Shown here piece by piece: positions 1-6,512 of a DNA stretch of 7,409 bases. A program made the position numbers and the translations under genes. The DNA is taken from the NCBI GenBank assembly GCA_023459095.1, contig JAEWVQ010000361.1:1-7409 (forward strand). The letters are read 5' to 3'. The DNA is from Pseudomonadota bacterium. GTDB lineage: Bacteria > Pseudomonadota > Gammaproteobacteria > Burkholderiales > Rhodocyclaceae. Each line of letters begins with the position of its first letter. Within the stretch, counting starts at the first letter, position 1. The notes beneath the pieces are model-generated. The model was not told where the DNA came from and ran no database searches. It worked only from the letters and a program-made list of their open reading frames with translations.

Positions 1-1827
1 CGGCAGGATGGCGACGCGCCGGCACAGCGCGAGCATCGCGGCGAGCGCCGCCCCCGGCCGGCGCGCGCCGTCATCGGCGCCGCCGTCGAACAAGGTGTCG
101 CCCGCCCCCAGCCCGCCCAGCCGCATCAACGTCTCGCGTCCCAGGCGGGCGGCGCCGTCGGCGCGTTCGCTGTAGCGCCCCAGCCAGAAGAAGTTCTCCG
201 CGACCCGGCTCGACAACCCGAGCCGGCCGGGCCCGTGCAGACCCGGCGCCACCCGCCCGGGGACGATGCGCGGCGTGCGCGCCGCTGCCGGGCGGGCAAG
301 CACCCAGGCATCCTTGCTGCCGCCGCCGTGCTGCATCGACACCACGCGCATGTCGGCCTCGGAGGCAACGCGGGTGAGCCCGCCGGGGAGCGCGACGAAG
401 CCCTCCGCAGTCGCGGCGACGAACACGCGCAGGCTCACGTTGCGCGCCACCAGCCCGGCCAGCGTGCGATCGCCGGCGCGCCGCCCGGGGCTGCGCGCGC
501 CGCCACCGGCGGCGAGCACCGGGGCCTGCGACAGATTCACCATCTCCTGTGCCACGTAGTCGAACGGACAGGCCTTGATGCGTGCGGCAAGCGCCTCCAG
601 CTCGGCTGCCGGCAGATCGCGGCAGAACACCGGCTTCGCCGCGGTGCCCGGATAGGCGGGCTTCACCACCAGCTCGCGCAGGCGGCCCAAGGCGTGGTCG
701 AGCGCGGCCGGCTCGCCGCACCACCAGGTGGCCACCGAGGGCATCTGCAGCGGCTCGCCCAGCACGCGCTCGGCCAGGCGCGGCAGATAGCCGAGCAGCG
801 CGCCGGTCTCGAGGATGCCGCTGCCGAGCGCGTTGGCCACGGTCACCGTGCCGGCGCGCACCGCACCGACCAGACCGGCGACCCCGAGCGCGGAGTCGTC
901 GCGCAGTTCGAGCGGATCGCACCAGATGTCGTCGACGCGGCGCAGGATCACATGCACCGGCTTGAGGCCGTCGAGCGTGCGCAGGTAGACGCGCGCGTCG
1001 CGCACGGTGAGGTCCTGGCCCTCGACCAGCGGAAAGCCGAGCTCGCGGGCAAGAAAGGCGTGCTCGAAGTAGGTCTCGTTGTAAGGCCCCGGAGTCAGCA
1101 CCACGATCCGCGGCCCGTCCTCGCCCTCGTCCGGGGGCGCGAGCGCGGCGAGGCCATCGCGAAAGCGTTCGAAGAAAGGCACCAGCGGCTCGACCCCGAG
1201 CTCGCGGTACAACTCGGGCAGCACGCGCGCCACCACGCCGCGGTTCTCCAGCGCGTAGCCGGCACCAGACGGCGCCTGGGTGCGGTCGGCGACCACCCAC
1301 CAGCGCCCATCCGGCGAGCGCGCCAGATCGACCGCATAGAGGTGCAGAAACACGTCGCGCGGTTGCGCCGCGCCCACCAGCGGGCGCAGGAAGCCGCTGT
1401 GACCGTAGATCAGCGCCGGCGGAATGCAGCCTTCCTCGAGCAGGCGCTGCTCTCCGTAGAGATCGGCGAGGATGCGGTTGAACAGGGTCGCGCGCTGGAT
1501 CACCGCGGCCTCGATGCGCGCCCATTCGTCGGCGGGCAGCACATAGGGCAGCAGGTCGAGCTCCCACGGGCGCTCGAAACCGCGCGGATCGGCATAGACG
1601 TTGTAGGTGATGCCGTTTTCGTGGATCAGGCGGCGCAGTTCGGCGCGGCGCTGCTCCACCACCGCCGGCGACATCCGCGTCAGGCTGTCGTAGAGGGCAC
1701 GCCAGTGCGCGCGCACCGCGGGCACGCCCGCGGCACGCTGGCACAGCTCGTCGTAGCGCTCGGGCGAGGCGGTGTAGCCGGCGAGCAGGTCGATGGGCGC
1801 CGCCGGCCCCCGCACCGCCTGGCTCAC
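1..1827 (-). CDS. Circularly permuted ATP-grasp ligase fused to alpha-E domain (partial, C-terminus outside window)
   Basis: Predicted amide/peptide-bond-forming ligase of the circularly permuted ATP-grasp family (DUF404/DUF407, COG2308) carrying an alpha-E domain (DUF403, COG2307). I translated this frame by hand: 609 codons are open from GTG 1827 to the window edge with no stop. Family-like motifs in order: ENGITYNVYAD (70-80), TPGPYNETYFEHAFLARELG (245-264), RRVDDIWCDP (296-305), VANALGSG (330-337), PSVATWWCGE (363-372), VVKPAYPG with Lys389, VAQE (425-428), LPGGLTRVA (480-488) and GGGSKDAWV (501-509). A Pro/Ala/Arg-rich linker (about 511-537) precedes the alpha-E start SSRVAENFFWLGRYSERAD (539-557). 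An alpha-E domain is usually about 300 residues, so roughly 240 should lie beyond base 1. The GTG start is chosen because no ATG, GTG or TTG precedes it in frame back into the upstream gene; GGGGA lies 7 nt ahead and the start overlaps a TGA as GTGA. Probably cytosolic and cotranscribed with the upstream gene. Substrates are unknown; the family call is firm, the reaction inferred. Confidence 0.93.
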   Translation of the reverse strand, partial: MSQAVRGPAAPIDLLAGYTASPERYDELCQRAAGVPAVRAHWRALYDSLTRMSPAVVEQRRAELRRLIHENGITYNVYADPRGFERPWELDLLPYVLPADEWARIEAAVIQRATLFNRILADLYGEQRLLEEGCIPPALIYGHSGFLRPLVGAAQPRDVFLHLYAVDLARSPDGRWWVVADRTQAPSGAGYALENRGVVARVLPELYRELGVEPLVPFFERFRDGLAALAPPDEGEDGPRIVVLTPGPYNETYFEHAFLARELGFPLVEGQDLTVRDARVYLRTLDGLKPVHVILRRVDDIWCDPLELRDDSALGVAGLVGAVRAGTVTVANALGSGILETGALLGYLPRLAERVLGEPLQMPSVATWWCGEPAALDHALGRLRELVVKPAYPGTAAKPVFCRDLPAAELEALAARIKACPFDYVAQEMVNLSQAPVLAAGGGARSPGRRAGDRTLAGLVARNVSLRVFVAATAEGFVALPGGLTRVASEADMRVVSMQHGGGSKDAWVLARPAAARTPRIVPGRVAPGLHGPGRLGLSSRVAENFFWLGRYSERADGAARLGRETLMRLGGLGAGDTLFDGGADDGARRPGAALAAMLALCRRVAILP

Positions 1828-1880
1828 CGCACCGTCCCCGCCGCCGCGCGCCGGGGCGCGGACCGCCCTGGCCGCATCAT
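1824..1880 (-). other. 18-codon micro-ORF bridging the two amidoligase-system genes
   Basis: A minus-strand frame starts at ATG 1880, which overlaps the TGA stop (1879-1877) of the transglutaminase gene as ATGA. It has a second ATG immediately after, encodes 18 residues rich in Arg, Ala and Gly, and stops at TGA 1826-1824, which overlaps the GTG start (1827-1825) of the ATP-grasp gene as GTGA. Both overlaps are directly visible. Such overlaps are typical of termination-reinitiation coupling, so the micro-ORF could carry ribosomes from one gene to the next. The peptide itself looks like random GC-rich coding and probably has no function. It could equally be chance in a short GC-rich spacer. 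Confidence 0.35.
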
Positions 1881-4800
1881 GGCGCGCGCCGCAGATCGAG
1901 GGTGAACGGGAAGTCCGGATTGCGCACCGGTGCCGCGACGGTGATCGGGCCCGGGGTGTGGCCGGTGGGGGTGAAGCGCGCCAGCCGGCGGCCTTCGGCC
2001 TCGTAAGGATTGACCGGATAGCTTTCGTGGTTGCGCCCGCCGGGATGGGCGACGTGATACACGCAGCCCCCCATCGAACGCCCCATCCAGTTGTCGACCA
2101 GATCGAACACCAGCGGCGCATGCACGCCGATCGTCGGATGCAGGCACGACGGCGGCTGCCACGCGCGGTAGCGCACGCCGGCGACGAACTCGCCCACCCG
2201 GCCGGTCGGCTGCAGCGGCAGCGCGCGGCCGTTGCAGGTGAGCACGTGGCGGTCGTCGTTGAGCCCGCCTACCTTGACCTGCAGGCGCTCGACCGACGAA
2301 TCGACGTAACGCACGGTGCCGCCCGCCGCGCCCTCCTCACCCATCACGTGCCAGGGTTCGAGCGCCATGCGCAGTTCGACCTCGACGCCGCGCGCGACGA
2401 ACTCGCCGTACTTCGGAAAGCGGAACTCGAAATGCGGTGCGAACCAGTCGAAGTCGATCGCGTAACCGGCCTCGCCGAGTTCGGCGAGGACATCGCGAAA
2501 ATCCTCCGCGACCCAGTGCGGCAGCAGGAAGCGATCGTGGAGCTCGGTACCCCAGCGCCGCAGGCGCGCGGGCTGGTAAGGCGTACGCCAGAAGCGTGCG
2601 ATGAGCGCGCGCAGCAGCAGTTGCTGGGCAAGGCTCATGCGCGCGTGCGGCGGCATCTCGAAGGCGCGCAGTTCGAGCAAGCCGAGGCGCCCGGTGGGGC
2701 CGTCGGGGCTGTACAGCTTGTCGATGCAGAACTCGGCGCGGTGGGTATTGCCGGTGGCGTCGATGAGCAGGTTGCGCAGCAGGCGGTCGATCAGCCAGGG
2801 CGGCGCCTCGCGCCCCGCTGCGGGAAACTGGGCGAAGGCGATTTCGAGCTCGTGCACCGAGTCGTGGCGCGCCTCGTCCACGCGCGGCGCCTGCGAGGTC
2901 GGGCCGATGAACAACCCCGAGAACAGGTAGGACAGGCTGGGATGGTTGTGCCAGTAGCTCACCAGGCTGCGCAGCAGGTCGGGCCGGCGCAGGAAGGGCG
3001 AATCGGACGCGGTGGCGCCGCCGAGCACGAAGTGGTTGCCGCCGCCGGTACCGGTGTGGCGGCCGTCGAGCATGAACTTCTCGGTGGACAGGCGCGACTG
3101 GCGCGCGGCCTCGTAGAGGAATTCGGTGCGCTCGACGAGTTCGTCCCACGACGACGAGGGCTGGACGTTCACCTCGATCACCCCCGGATCGGGGGTGATG
3201 CGGAAGTGCGCGAGGCGCGGGTCGGCCGGCGGCTCGTAGCCTTCGAGCACCACCGGCAACGCGAACTCCTCGGCGGTGACTTCAACCGCGGCGACGATCT
3301 CCAGATAGTCCTCGAGCGCCGCCAGCGGCGGCATGAAGAGGTGGAGCAGGCCGCCGCGCGGCTCCGCGCACAGCGCGCTGCGTGTGATCCACGCCGCCGA
3401 CTGATGCGGCGCCGGGCGACGCGCGGCGGCTTGCGCTGCGCCGCCCACGCCCGCCGATTCCGCCTCGCCGACGCCACCTGCTGTGCCCTCCTCGCCCGCT
3501 GCATTATGTGCTGCATCCGCCGCGCCGCCGGCGAGCGTGCCCGGCCGCACCTGCTCGCGCAACGCGGCATGCGCCGGCAGCGGCGGGAACGGCTGATGCG
3601 GGTCGGGCTGGTACTGCCAGGGATAGTCCTCGGCCGCTACCCAGGGCTGGGAATCGAGCGGCAGACGGTAGCCGATGGGCGAATCGCCCGGCACCAGGTA
3701 GAGGCGCTCGGCGCGCAGGAACCACGGCCCGCTCGTCCATCGCGCCGCGCCCTCGGTGGCCGCTGCGGTGGCGCGCGCGATCGGCAGCACATGGCCGATC
3801 GCCGTGGCCAGCCCCTGCTCGAACACGCGGGCGAGGCGCGCGCGTTCGAGCGGATCGTCCACGCGCGAATCGAGCGGATCGACGTTGCTCGGCAGGCGGC
3901 GCTCGCGCCACAGGTAGTACCAGGCGTCCTCGTAGGCCGGCATCATCGAGTCCGCGCCCACCCCCAGACGCGCGCCGACGCGGGCGAGAAAGCGCCCGGC
4001 CAGTTCGGCATCGACCGCGCCGGCGTCGCCTTCGCGGGCGAGCAGCGCGGGGTCGCGCCACAGCGGCTCGCCGTCCTTGCGCCAGAAGCAGTTCAGCGAC
4101 CAGCGCGGCAGCTGCTCGCCCGGGTACCACTTGCCCTGGCCGAAATGCAGCAGCCCGCGCGGGGCGTAATGCGCTTTCAGGCGGAACATCAGGTCTTCGG
4201 CGAGCGCGCGCTTGCTCGGCTTGGCGGCATCGCGCTGCAGCGGATCGAGCGCTTCGCCGTTCCAGGCCGCACCGTCGCGGTCGTCGAGGGCGACGAAGGT
4301 GGGCTCGCCACCCTGGGTCAGGCGCACGTCGGCGGCCTCCAGATCGCCGTCGATGCGGTGGCCGAGCGCCGCGATCGCCGCCCACTGCGCGTCGGTGTAG
4401 GGCTTGGTGACGCGCGGCGCCTCCCACACGCGCTCGACCTTCATGTGGTGCTCGAACGCGCACTCGCACGGCTCGCTGAAGCCGCTCACCGGCGCCGCCG
4501 ACGACGGCTCCGGCGAACACGCCACCGGAATGTGGCCCTCGCCGGCGAGCAGGCCCGAGGTCGGATCGAGCCCGATCCAGCCCGCGCCGGGCAGATAGAC
4601 CTCGCACCAGGCATGCAGATCGGTGAAGTCGGCCTCGGGCCCGGACGGGCCGTCGAGCGAGCGCACGTCGGGGGCGAGCTGGATCAGGTAGCCGGACACG
4701 AAGCGCGCCGCCAGCCCCAGATGGCGCAGCAGTTGCACCAGCAACCAGGCCGAGTCGCGGCACGAGCCGCTGCCCAGGGCGAGGGTTTGCTCCGGGGTCT

Positions 4801-5308
4801 GCACCCCGGGCTCGAGGCGCACCAGATAGCGGACATCGTGCTGCAGGCGCTGGTTGAGGCCGACGAGAAAATCGACACTGGCCGCGGGCGTGCGCGGGAT
4901 CGCGCCGAGATAGTCGCGAAAGCGCGGCCCCAGACTGGCCTCGGGGGCGGCGGCGAGATACGGTGCGAGTTCGTCGACCGCCCCGGCCTCGTAGGCGAAG
5001 GGGAATTTCTCGGCGTAGGGCTCGAGAAAGAAGTCGAAGGGGTTGATCACCGACATCTCGGCGACCAGATCGACCTCGATGCGCAGTTCCGTGGTCTTTT
5101 CCGGAAACACCAGGCGTGCCAGGTAATTCGACTGCGGGTCCTGCTGCCAGTTGACGAAGTGCCCGACCGGCGTGACCTTGAGCGAATACGCACGGATCGG
5201 CGTGCGGCAGTGCGGCGCCGGGCGCAGACGGACGACCTGCGGCGACAACGCCACCGGACGGTCGTAGCGATAGTGGGTGACGTGGTTCAGTTTGACGTGG
5301 ATGGACAC
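1877..5308 (-). CDS. Transglutaminase-like / DUF2126 putative amidoligase fusion protein
   Basis: A 1143-residue protein, within the usual 1100-1150 range for this fusion. Residues 1-100 are a bacterial transglutaminase N-terminal domain (HVTHYRYDRPV, then LSPQVVRLRP). Residues about 150-255 are the transglutaminase core with a plausible catalytic triad: Cys183 in GSGSCRDSAWLLVQLLRHLG, His232 in DLHAWCEVYLPG and Asp248 in IGLDPTSG. About 295-1143 is DUF2126, annotated as a putative amidoligase of the COOH-NH2 ligase (glutamine-synthetase-like) group. Conserved-looking blocks include TQGGEPTFV (331-339), GQGKWYPGEQLPRW (390-403), VIEVNVQPSSSW (710-721), HTGTGGGNHFVLGG (751-764) and LLELRAFEMPPHARMS (877-892). 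No signal peptide or membrane segment is seen, so it is probably cytosolic. The GTG start at 5308 is preferred over GTG 5341 because GTGAGG lies 5 nt before it, the N-terminal domain begins at once, and 5341 has no such site. An Ala/Gly-rich stretch occupies about 588-634. First gene of an operon with the ATP-grasp/alpha-E gene. The substrate is unknown; the triad may transfer or cleave rather than crosslink. Confidence 0.94.
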   Translation of the reverse strand: MSIHVKLNHVTHYRYDRPVALSPQVVRLRPAPHCRTPIRAYSLKVTPVGHFVNWQQDPQSNYLARLVFPEKTTELRIEVDLVAEMSVINPFDFFLEPYAEKFPFAYEAGAVDELAPYLAAAPEASLGPRFRDYLGAIPRTPAASVDFLVGLNQRLQHDVRYLVRLEPGVQTPEQTLALGSGSCRDSAWLLVQLLRHLGLAARFVSGYLIQLAPDVRSLDGPSGPEADFTDLHAWCEVYLPGAGWIGLDPTSGLLAGEGHIPVACSPEPSSAAPVSGFSEPCECAFEHHMKVERVWEAPRVTKPYTDAQWAAIAALGHRIDGDLEAADVRLTQGGEPTFVALDDRDGAAWNGEALDPLQRDAAKPSKRALAEDLMFRLKAHYAPRGLLHFGQGKWYPGEQLPRWSLNCFWRKDGEPLWRDPALLAREGDAGAVDAELAGRFLARVGARLGVGADSMMPAYEDAWYYLWRERRLPSNVDPLDSRVDDPLERARLARVFEQGLATAIGHVLPIARATAAATEGAARWTSGPWFLRAERLYLVPGDSPIGYRLPLDSQPWVAAEDYPWQYQPDPHQPFPPLPAHAALREQVRPGTLAGGAADAAHNAAGEEGTAGGVGEAESAGVGGAAQAAARRPAPHQSAAWITRSALCAEPRGGLLHLFMPPLAALEDYLEIVAAVEVTAEEFALPVVLEGYEPPADPRLAHFRITPDPGVIEVNVQPSSSWDELVERTEFLYEAARQSRLSTEKFMLDGRHTGTGGGNHFVLGGATASDSPFLRRPDLLRSLVSYWHNHPSLSYLFSGLFIGPTSQAPRVDEARHDSVHELEIAFAQFPAAGREAPPWLIDRLLRNLLIDATGNTHRAEFCIDKLYSPDGPTGRLGLLELRAFEMPPHARMSLAQQLLLRALIARFWRTPYQPARLRRWGTELHDRFLLPHWVAEDFRDVLAELGEAGYAIDFDWFAPHFEFRFPKYGEFVARGVEVELRMALEPWHVMGEEGAAGGTVRYVDSSVERLQVKVGGLNDDRHVLTCNGRALPLQPTGRVGEFVAGVRYRAWQPPSCLHPTIGVHAPLVFDLVDNWMGRSMGGCVYHVAHPGGRNHESYPVNPYEAEGRRLARFTPTGHTPGPITVAAPVRNPDFPFTLDLRRAP
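3407..3547 (-). other. Ala/Gly-rich low-complexity linker within the DUF2126 region
   Basis: This encodes residues about 588-634 of the transglutaminase/DUF2126 protein. By count, 26 of the 41 residues from 590 to 630 are Ala or Gly, with scattered Glu, Thr, Val and Ser. It separates the family-like block ending near PFPPLPAHAALRE from the block starting near WITRSALCAEPRGGLLHLFM. It reads as a flexible tether between two folded halves of the DUF2126 region. The frame remains open with good family similarity on both sides, so it is an in-frame insertion or variable loop rather than a frameshift. Confidence 0.7.
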
Positions 5309-5313
5309 GGAAG

Positions 5314-5319
5314 CCTCAC
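5314..5319 (-). promoter_or_regulatory. Ribosome binding site deciding the GTG start of the transglutaminase/DUF2126 gene
   Basis: Minus-strand GTGAGG lies 5 nt before GTG 5308. The GAGG core matches the anti-Shine-Dalgarno sequence and has good spacing. The alternative GTG at 5341, which would add 11 residues, is preceded only by GCTCTGCA, and those 11 residues do not resemble the family N-terminus. Confidence 0.65.
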
Positions 5320-5375
5320 GGGGTGCTGGCAGCGACCCCACTGCAGAGCAAGAAGCGTGCGCACGTCATGAAAGC

Positions 5376-5421
5376 GGCGTCTCCCGCCCTGTCTGCGGCG
5401 CCGCAGCGGGGCGCGGACGCC
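5376..5421. repeat. 46-nt imperfect dyad with a perfect 14-bp palindromic core
   Basis: The core CTGCGGCGCCGCAG (5393-5406) is its own reverse complement. Around nearly the same centre, CGCCC (5385-5389) pairs with GGGCG (5409-5413), and GGCGTC (5376-5381) pairs with GACGCC (5416-5421), giving 18 paired positions with small internal mismatches. It ends 68 nt upstream of the GTG start of the transglutaminase/DUF2126 gene. It could be an operator, a leader-RNA hairpin, or a transcription-blocking hairpin that ends galU read-through. In DNA this GC-rich some symmetry arises by chance, but a three-tier arrangement sharing one centre is less expected. Confidence 0.5.
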
Positions 5422-5523
5422 CGGCGCCCCACTTCGGACACCCGCTGCGTGCACACCGCACCGACATGGTGCCGCGCGCCAGATCTCCGAGGCCGGACGC
5501 ACCGCCACGGTGCCGCAGGGCCT

Positions 5524-5556
5524 GCGCCGCGCCCCCTCCACCGGAGGACGCGGCGC
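5524..5556 (-). terminator. GC-rich hairpin just after galU, possible terminator without U-tract
   Basis: GCGCCGCG (5524-5531) pairs with CGCGGCGC (5549-5556) as an 8-bp outer stem. Inside it CCTCC (5535-5539) pairs with GGAGG (5543-5547) around a 3-nt loop, with a small asymmetric internal loop between the stems. The hairpin begins 6 nt after the galU stop codon in the direction of transcription. No T-run follows on the minus strand, so it is not a canonical intrinsic terminator. It may be a Rho-assisted or structure-only end, or simply protect the 3' end of the mRNA. Confidence 0.45.
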
Positions 5557-5562
5557 GCGCGC

Positions 5563-6468
5563 TTACTTCGCCTTCTTGCCCACGGCCGCATCCCCGCCGC
5601 GCGCGGCCAGGTAGGCGGCGAACTCGCTACCCACCTCGTGGTGGCGCAGGCCGAGCTCCACGGTGGCCTTCAAATAGCCGAGCTTGGAGCCGCAGTCGTA
5701 GCGCACACCGCCGAACTGGTAGGCGAGCACCGCCTCTTCCTTGAGCAGCGAGGCGATCGCGTCGGTGAGCTGGAGCTCGCCGCCGGCACCCGGCTTGAGC
5801 GCGCGCAGATGGTCGAAGATGCGCGCGGTGAGGATGTAGCGCCCGACCACCGCCTGCGTCGTCGGCGCCTCCTCGGGCTTGGGCTTCTCCACGATGCCGG
5901 TGACGCGCTGCACGTCGCCGGTCTGGGTCTCGGTGCTGACGATGCCGTACTGGCGGGTGTCCTCGCGCGGCACGTTCATGGTGCCGAGCACCGAGCAGCG
6001 GTTGTAGTTGTAGACGTTGGTCATCTGCGCCATCACCGCCGCGCCGCCGTGGTTGTCGAGCAGGTCGTCGGCGAGGATCACCGCGAACGGCTCCTCCTCA
6101 CCCACCACCGCGGAGGCGCACAGCACCGCATGGCCGAGGCCGAGCGCTTCGGCCTGACGGATGTAGATGCAGTTCACGCCCTTGGGCACGGTATTGCGCA
6201 CGACGTCGAGCAGCGCCTTCTTGCCGCGCGCCTCGAGTTCGGTCTCGAGCTCGTAGGCCTTGTCGAAGTGATCCTCGATCGAGCGCTTGGTGCGCCCGGT
6301 GATGAAGATCAGGTCGGTGATGCCGGCGGCCACTGCCTCCTCCACCGCGTACTGGATCAGCGGCTTGTCGACGATGGGCAGCATTTCCTTGGGACTGGCC
6401 TTGGTTGCGGGCAGAAAGCGGGTGCCCATGCCCGCGACCGGGAAGACCGCCTTGGTAACCTTTTTCAT
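5563..6468 (-). CDS. galU: UTP-glucose-1-phosphate uridylyltransferase (UDP-glucose pyrophosphorylase)
   Basis: Cytosolic enzyme making UDP-glucose and pyrophosphate from UTP and glucose-1-phosphate, feeding exopolysaccharide, lipopolysaccharide and other glucosylation pathways. The 301-residue length is normal for bacterial GalU. The nucleotide-binding signature GMGTRFLPATKASPKEMLP is at 13-31, followed by QAEALGLGHAV (105-115), LADD (132-135, likely metal-binding Asp), the EKP motif with Lys195, GRYIL (209-213), GELQLTDAI (230-238) and YDCGSKLGYL (257-266). The whole Rossmann-like nucleotidyltransferase fold appears intact. The start is ATG 6468, with GGAG 11 nt upstream (slightly long spacing) and the canonical MKKVTKAVFPVAG beginning; the stop is TAA. 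It lies 44 nt after ligA in the same direction, so the two are probably cotranscribed, though their functions are unrelated. The C-terminal tail (about 288-301) is Ala/Gly/Lys-rich and probably flexible. The paralogue name hasC is sometimes used in similar genomes; galU is the safer label. Confidence 0.97.
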   Translation of the reverse strand: MKKVTKAVFPVAGMGTRFLPATKASPKEMLPIVDKPLIQYAVEEAVAAGITDLIFITGRTKRSIEDHFDKAYELETELEARGKKALLDVVRNTVPKGVNCIYIRQAEALGLGHAVLCASAVVGEEEPFAVILADDLLDNHGGAAVMAQMTNVYNYNRCSVLGTMNVPREDTRQYGIVSTETQTGDVQRVTGIVEKPKPEEAPTTQAVVGRYILTARIFDHLRALKPGAGGELQLTDAIASLLKEEAVLAYQFGGVRYDCGSKLGYLKATVELGLRHHEVGSEFAAYLAARGGDAAVGKKAK

Positions 6469-6512
6469 GTCGTGTTCGACTCCGTTTGCGTTCTTGTGCT
6501 GCGACGCGCCGT

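Larger units (their letters stand above)
5309..5562. other. Intergenic region between galU and the amidoligase operon
   Basis: A 254-nt gap with no convincing gene; the small frames through it are short, rich in Arg, Pro and Ala, and run out of the neighbouring genes. It contains a hairpin directly after galU (5524-5556), a smaller GCACC/GGTGC inverted repeat (5458-5462 with 5468-5472), a 46-nt imperfect dyad (5376-5421), a 10-bp palindrome CGTGCGCACG (5356-5365) and the ribosome binding site of the downstream gene. The operon promoter is expected here on the minus strand, but I found no -35/-10 pair I would defend. Confidence 0.6.

Noticed and set aside
71..1744. 557-codon minus-strand frame overlapping the ATP-grasp gene
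   Set aside because: It is a different minus-strand frame from the ATP-grasp one. Its product is extremely Arg/Ala-rich with no motifs, while the overlapping frame gives clear family motifs throughout.
1877..1880. Possible frameshift at the transglutaminase/ATP-grasp junction
   Set aside because: The transglutaminase frame ends with a normal family-like C-terminus and the ATP-grasp frame has its own start with a Shine-Dalgarno-like sequence, so two separate genes explain the sequence without an error.
235..1905. 556-codon open frame on the plus strand opposite the ATP-grasp gene
   Set aside because: Same mirror-frame relation to a gene whose minus-strand translation shows many ATP-grasp motifs; no domain is recognised in the plus-strand product.
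5309..5341. Upstream GTG start adding 11 residues to the transglutaminase/DUF2126 protein
   Set aside because: No ribosome binding site precedes it and the extra residues do not look like the family N-terminus, whereas GTG 5308 has GTGAGG at 5 nt.
1793..5371. 1192-codon open frame on the plus strand opposite the transglutaminase/DUF2126 gene
   Set aside because: It is the exact codon-for-codon mirror frame of the minus-strand gene. Stops there require TTA, CTA or TCA in the sense gene, and the open mirror shows none are used in that gene, as expected in high-GC genomes. Its translation is rich in Arg, Ala, His and Gln and shows no recognisable domain.
5366..5485. Possible promoter boxes for the amidoligase operon
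   Set aside because: I scanned the minus strand for a TTGACA-like and TATAAT-like pair at 16-18 nt spacing and found none convincing in this GC-rich stretch.
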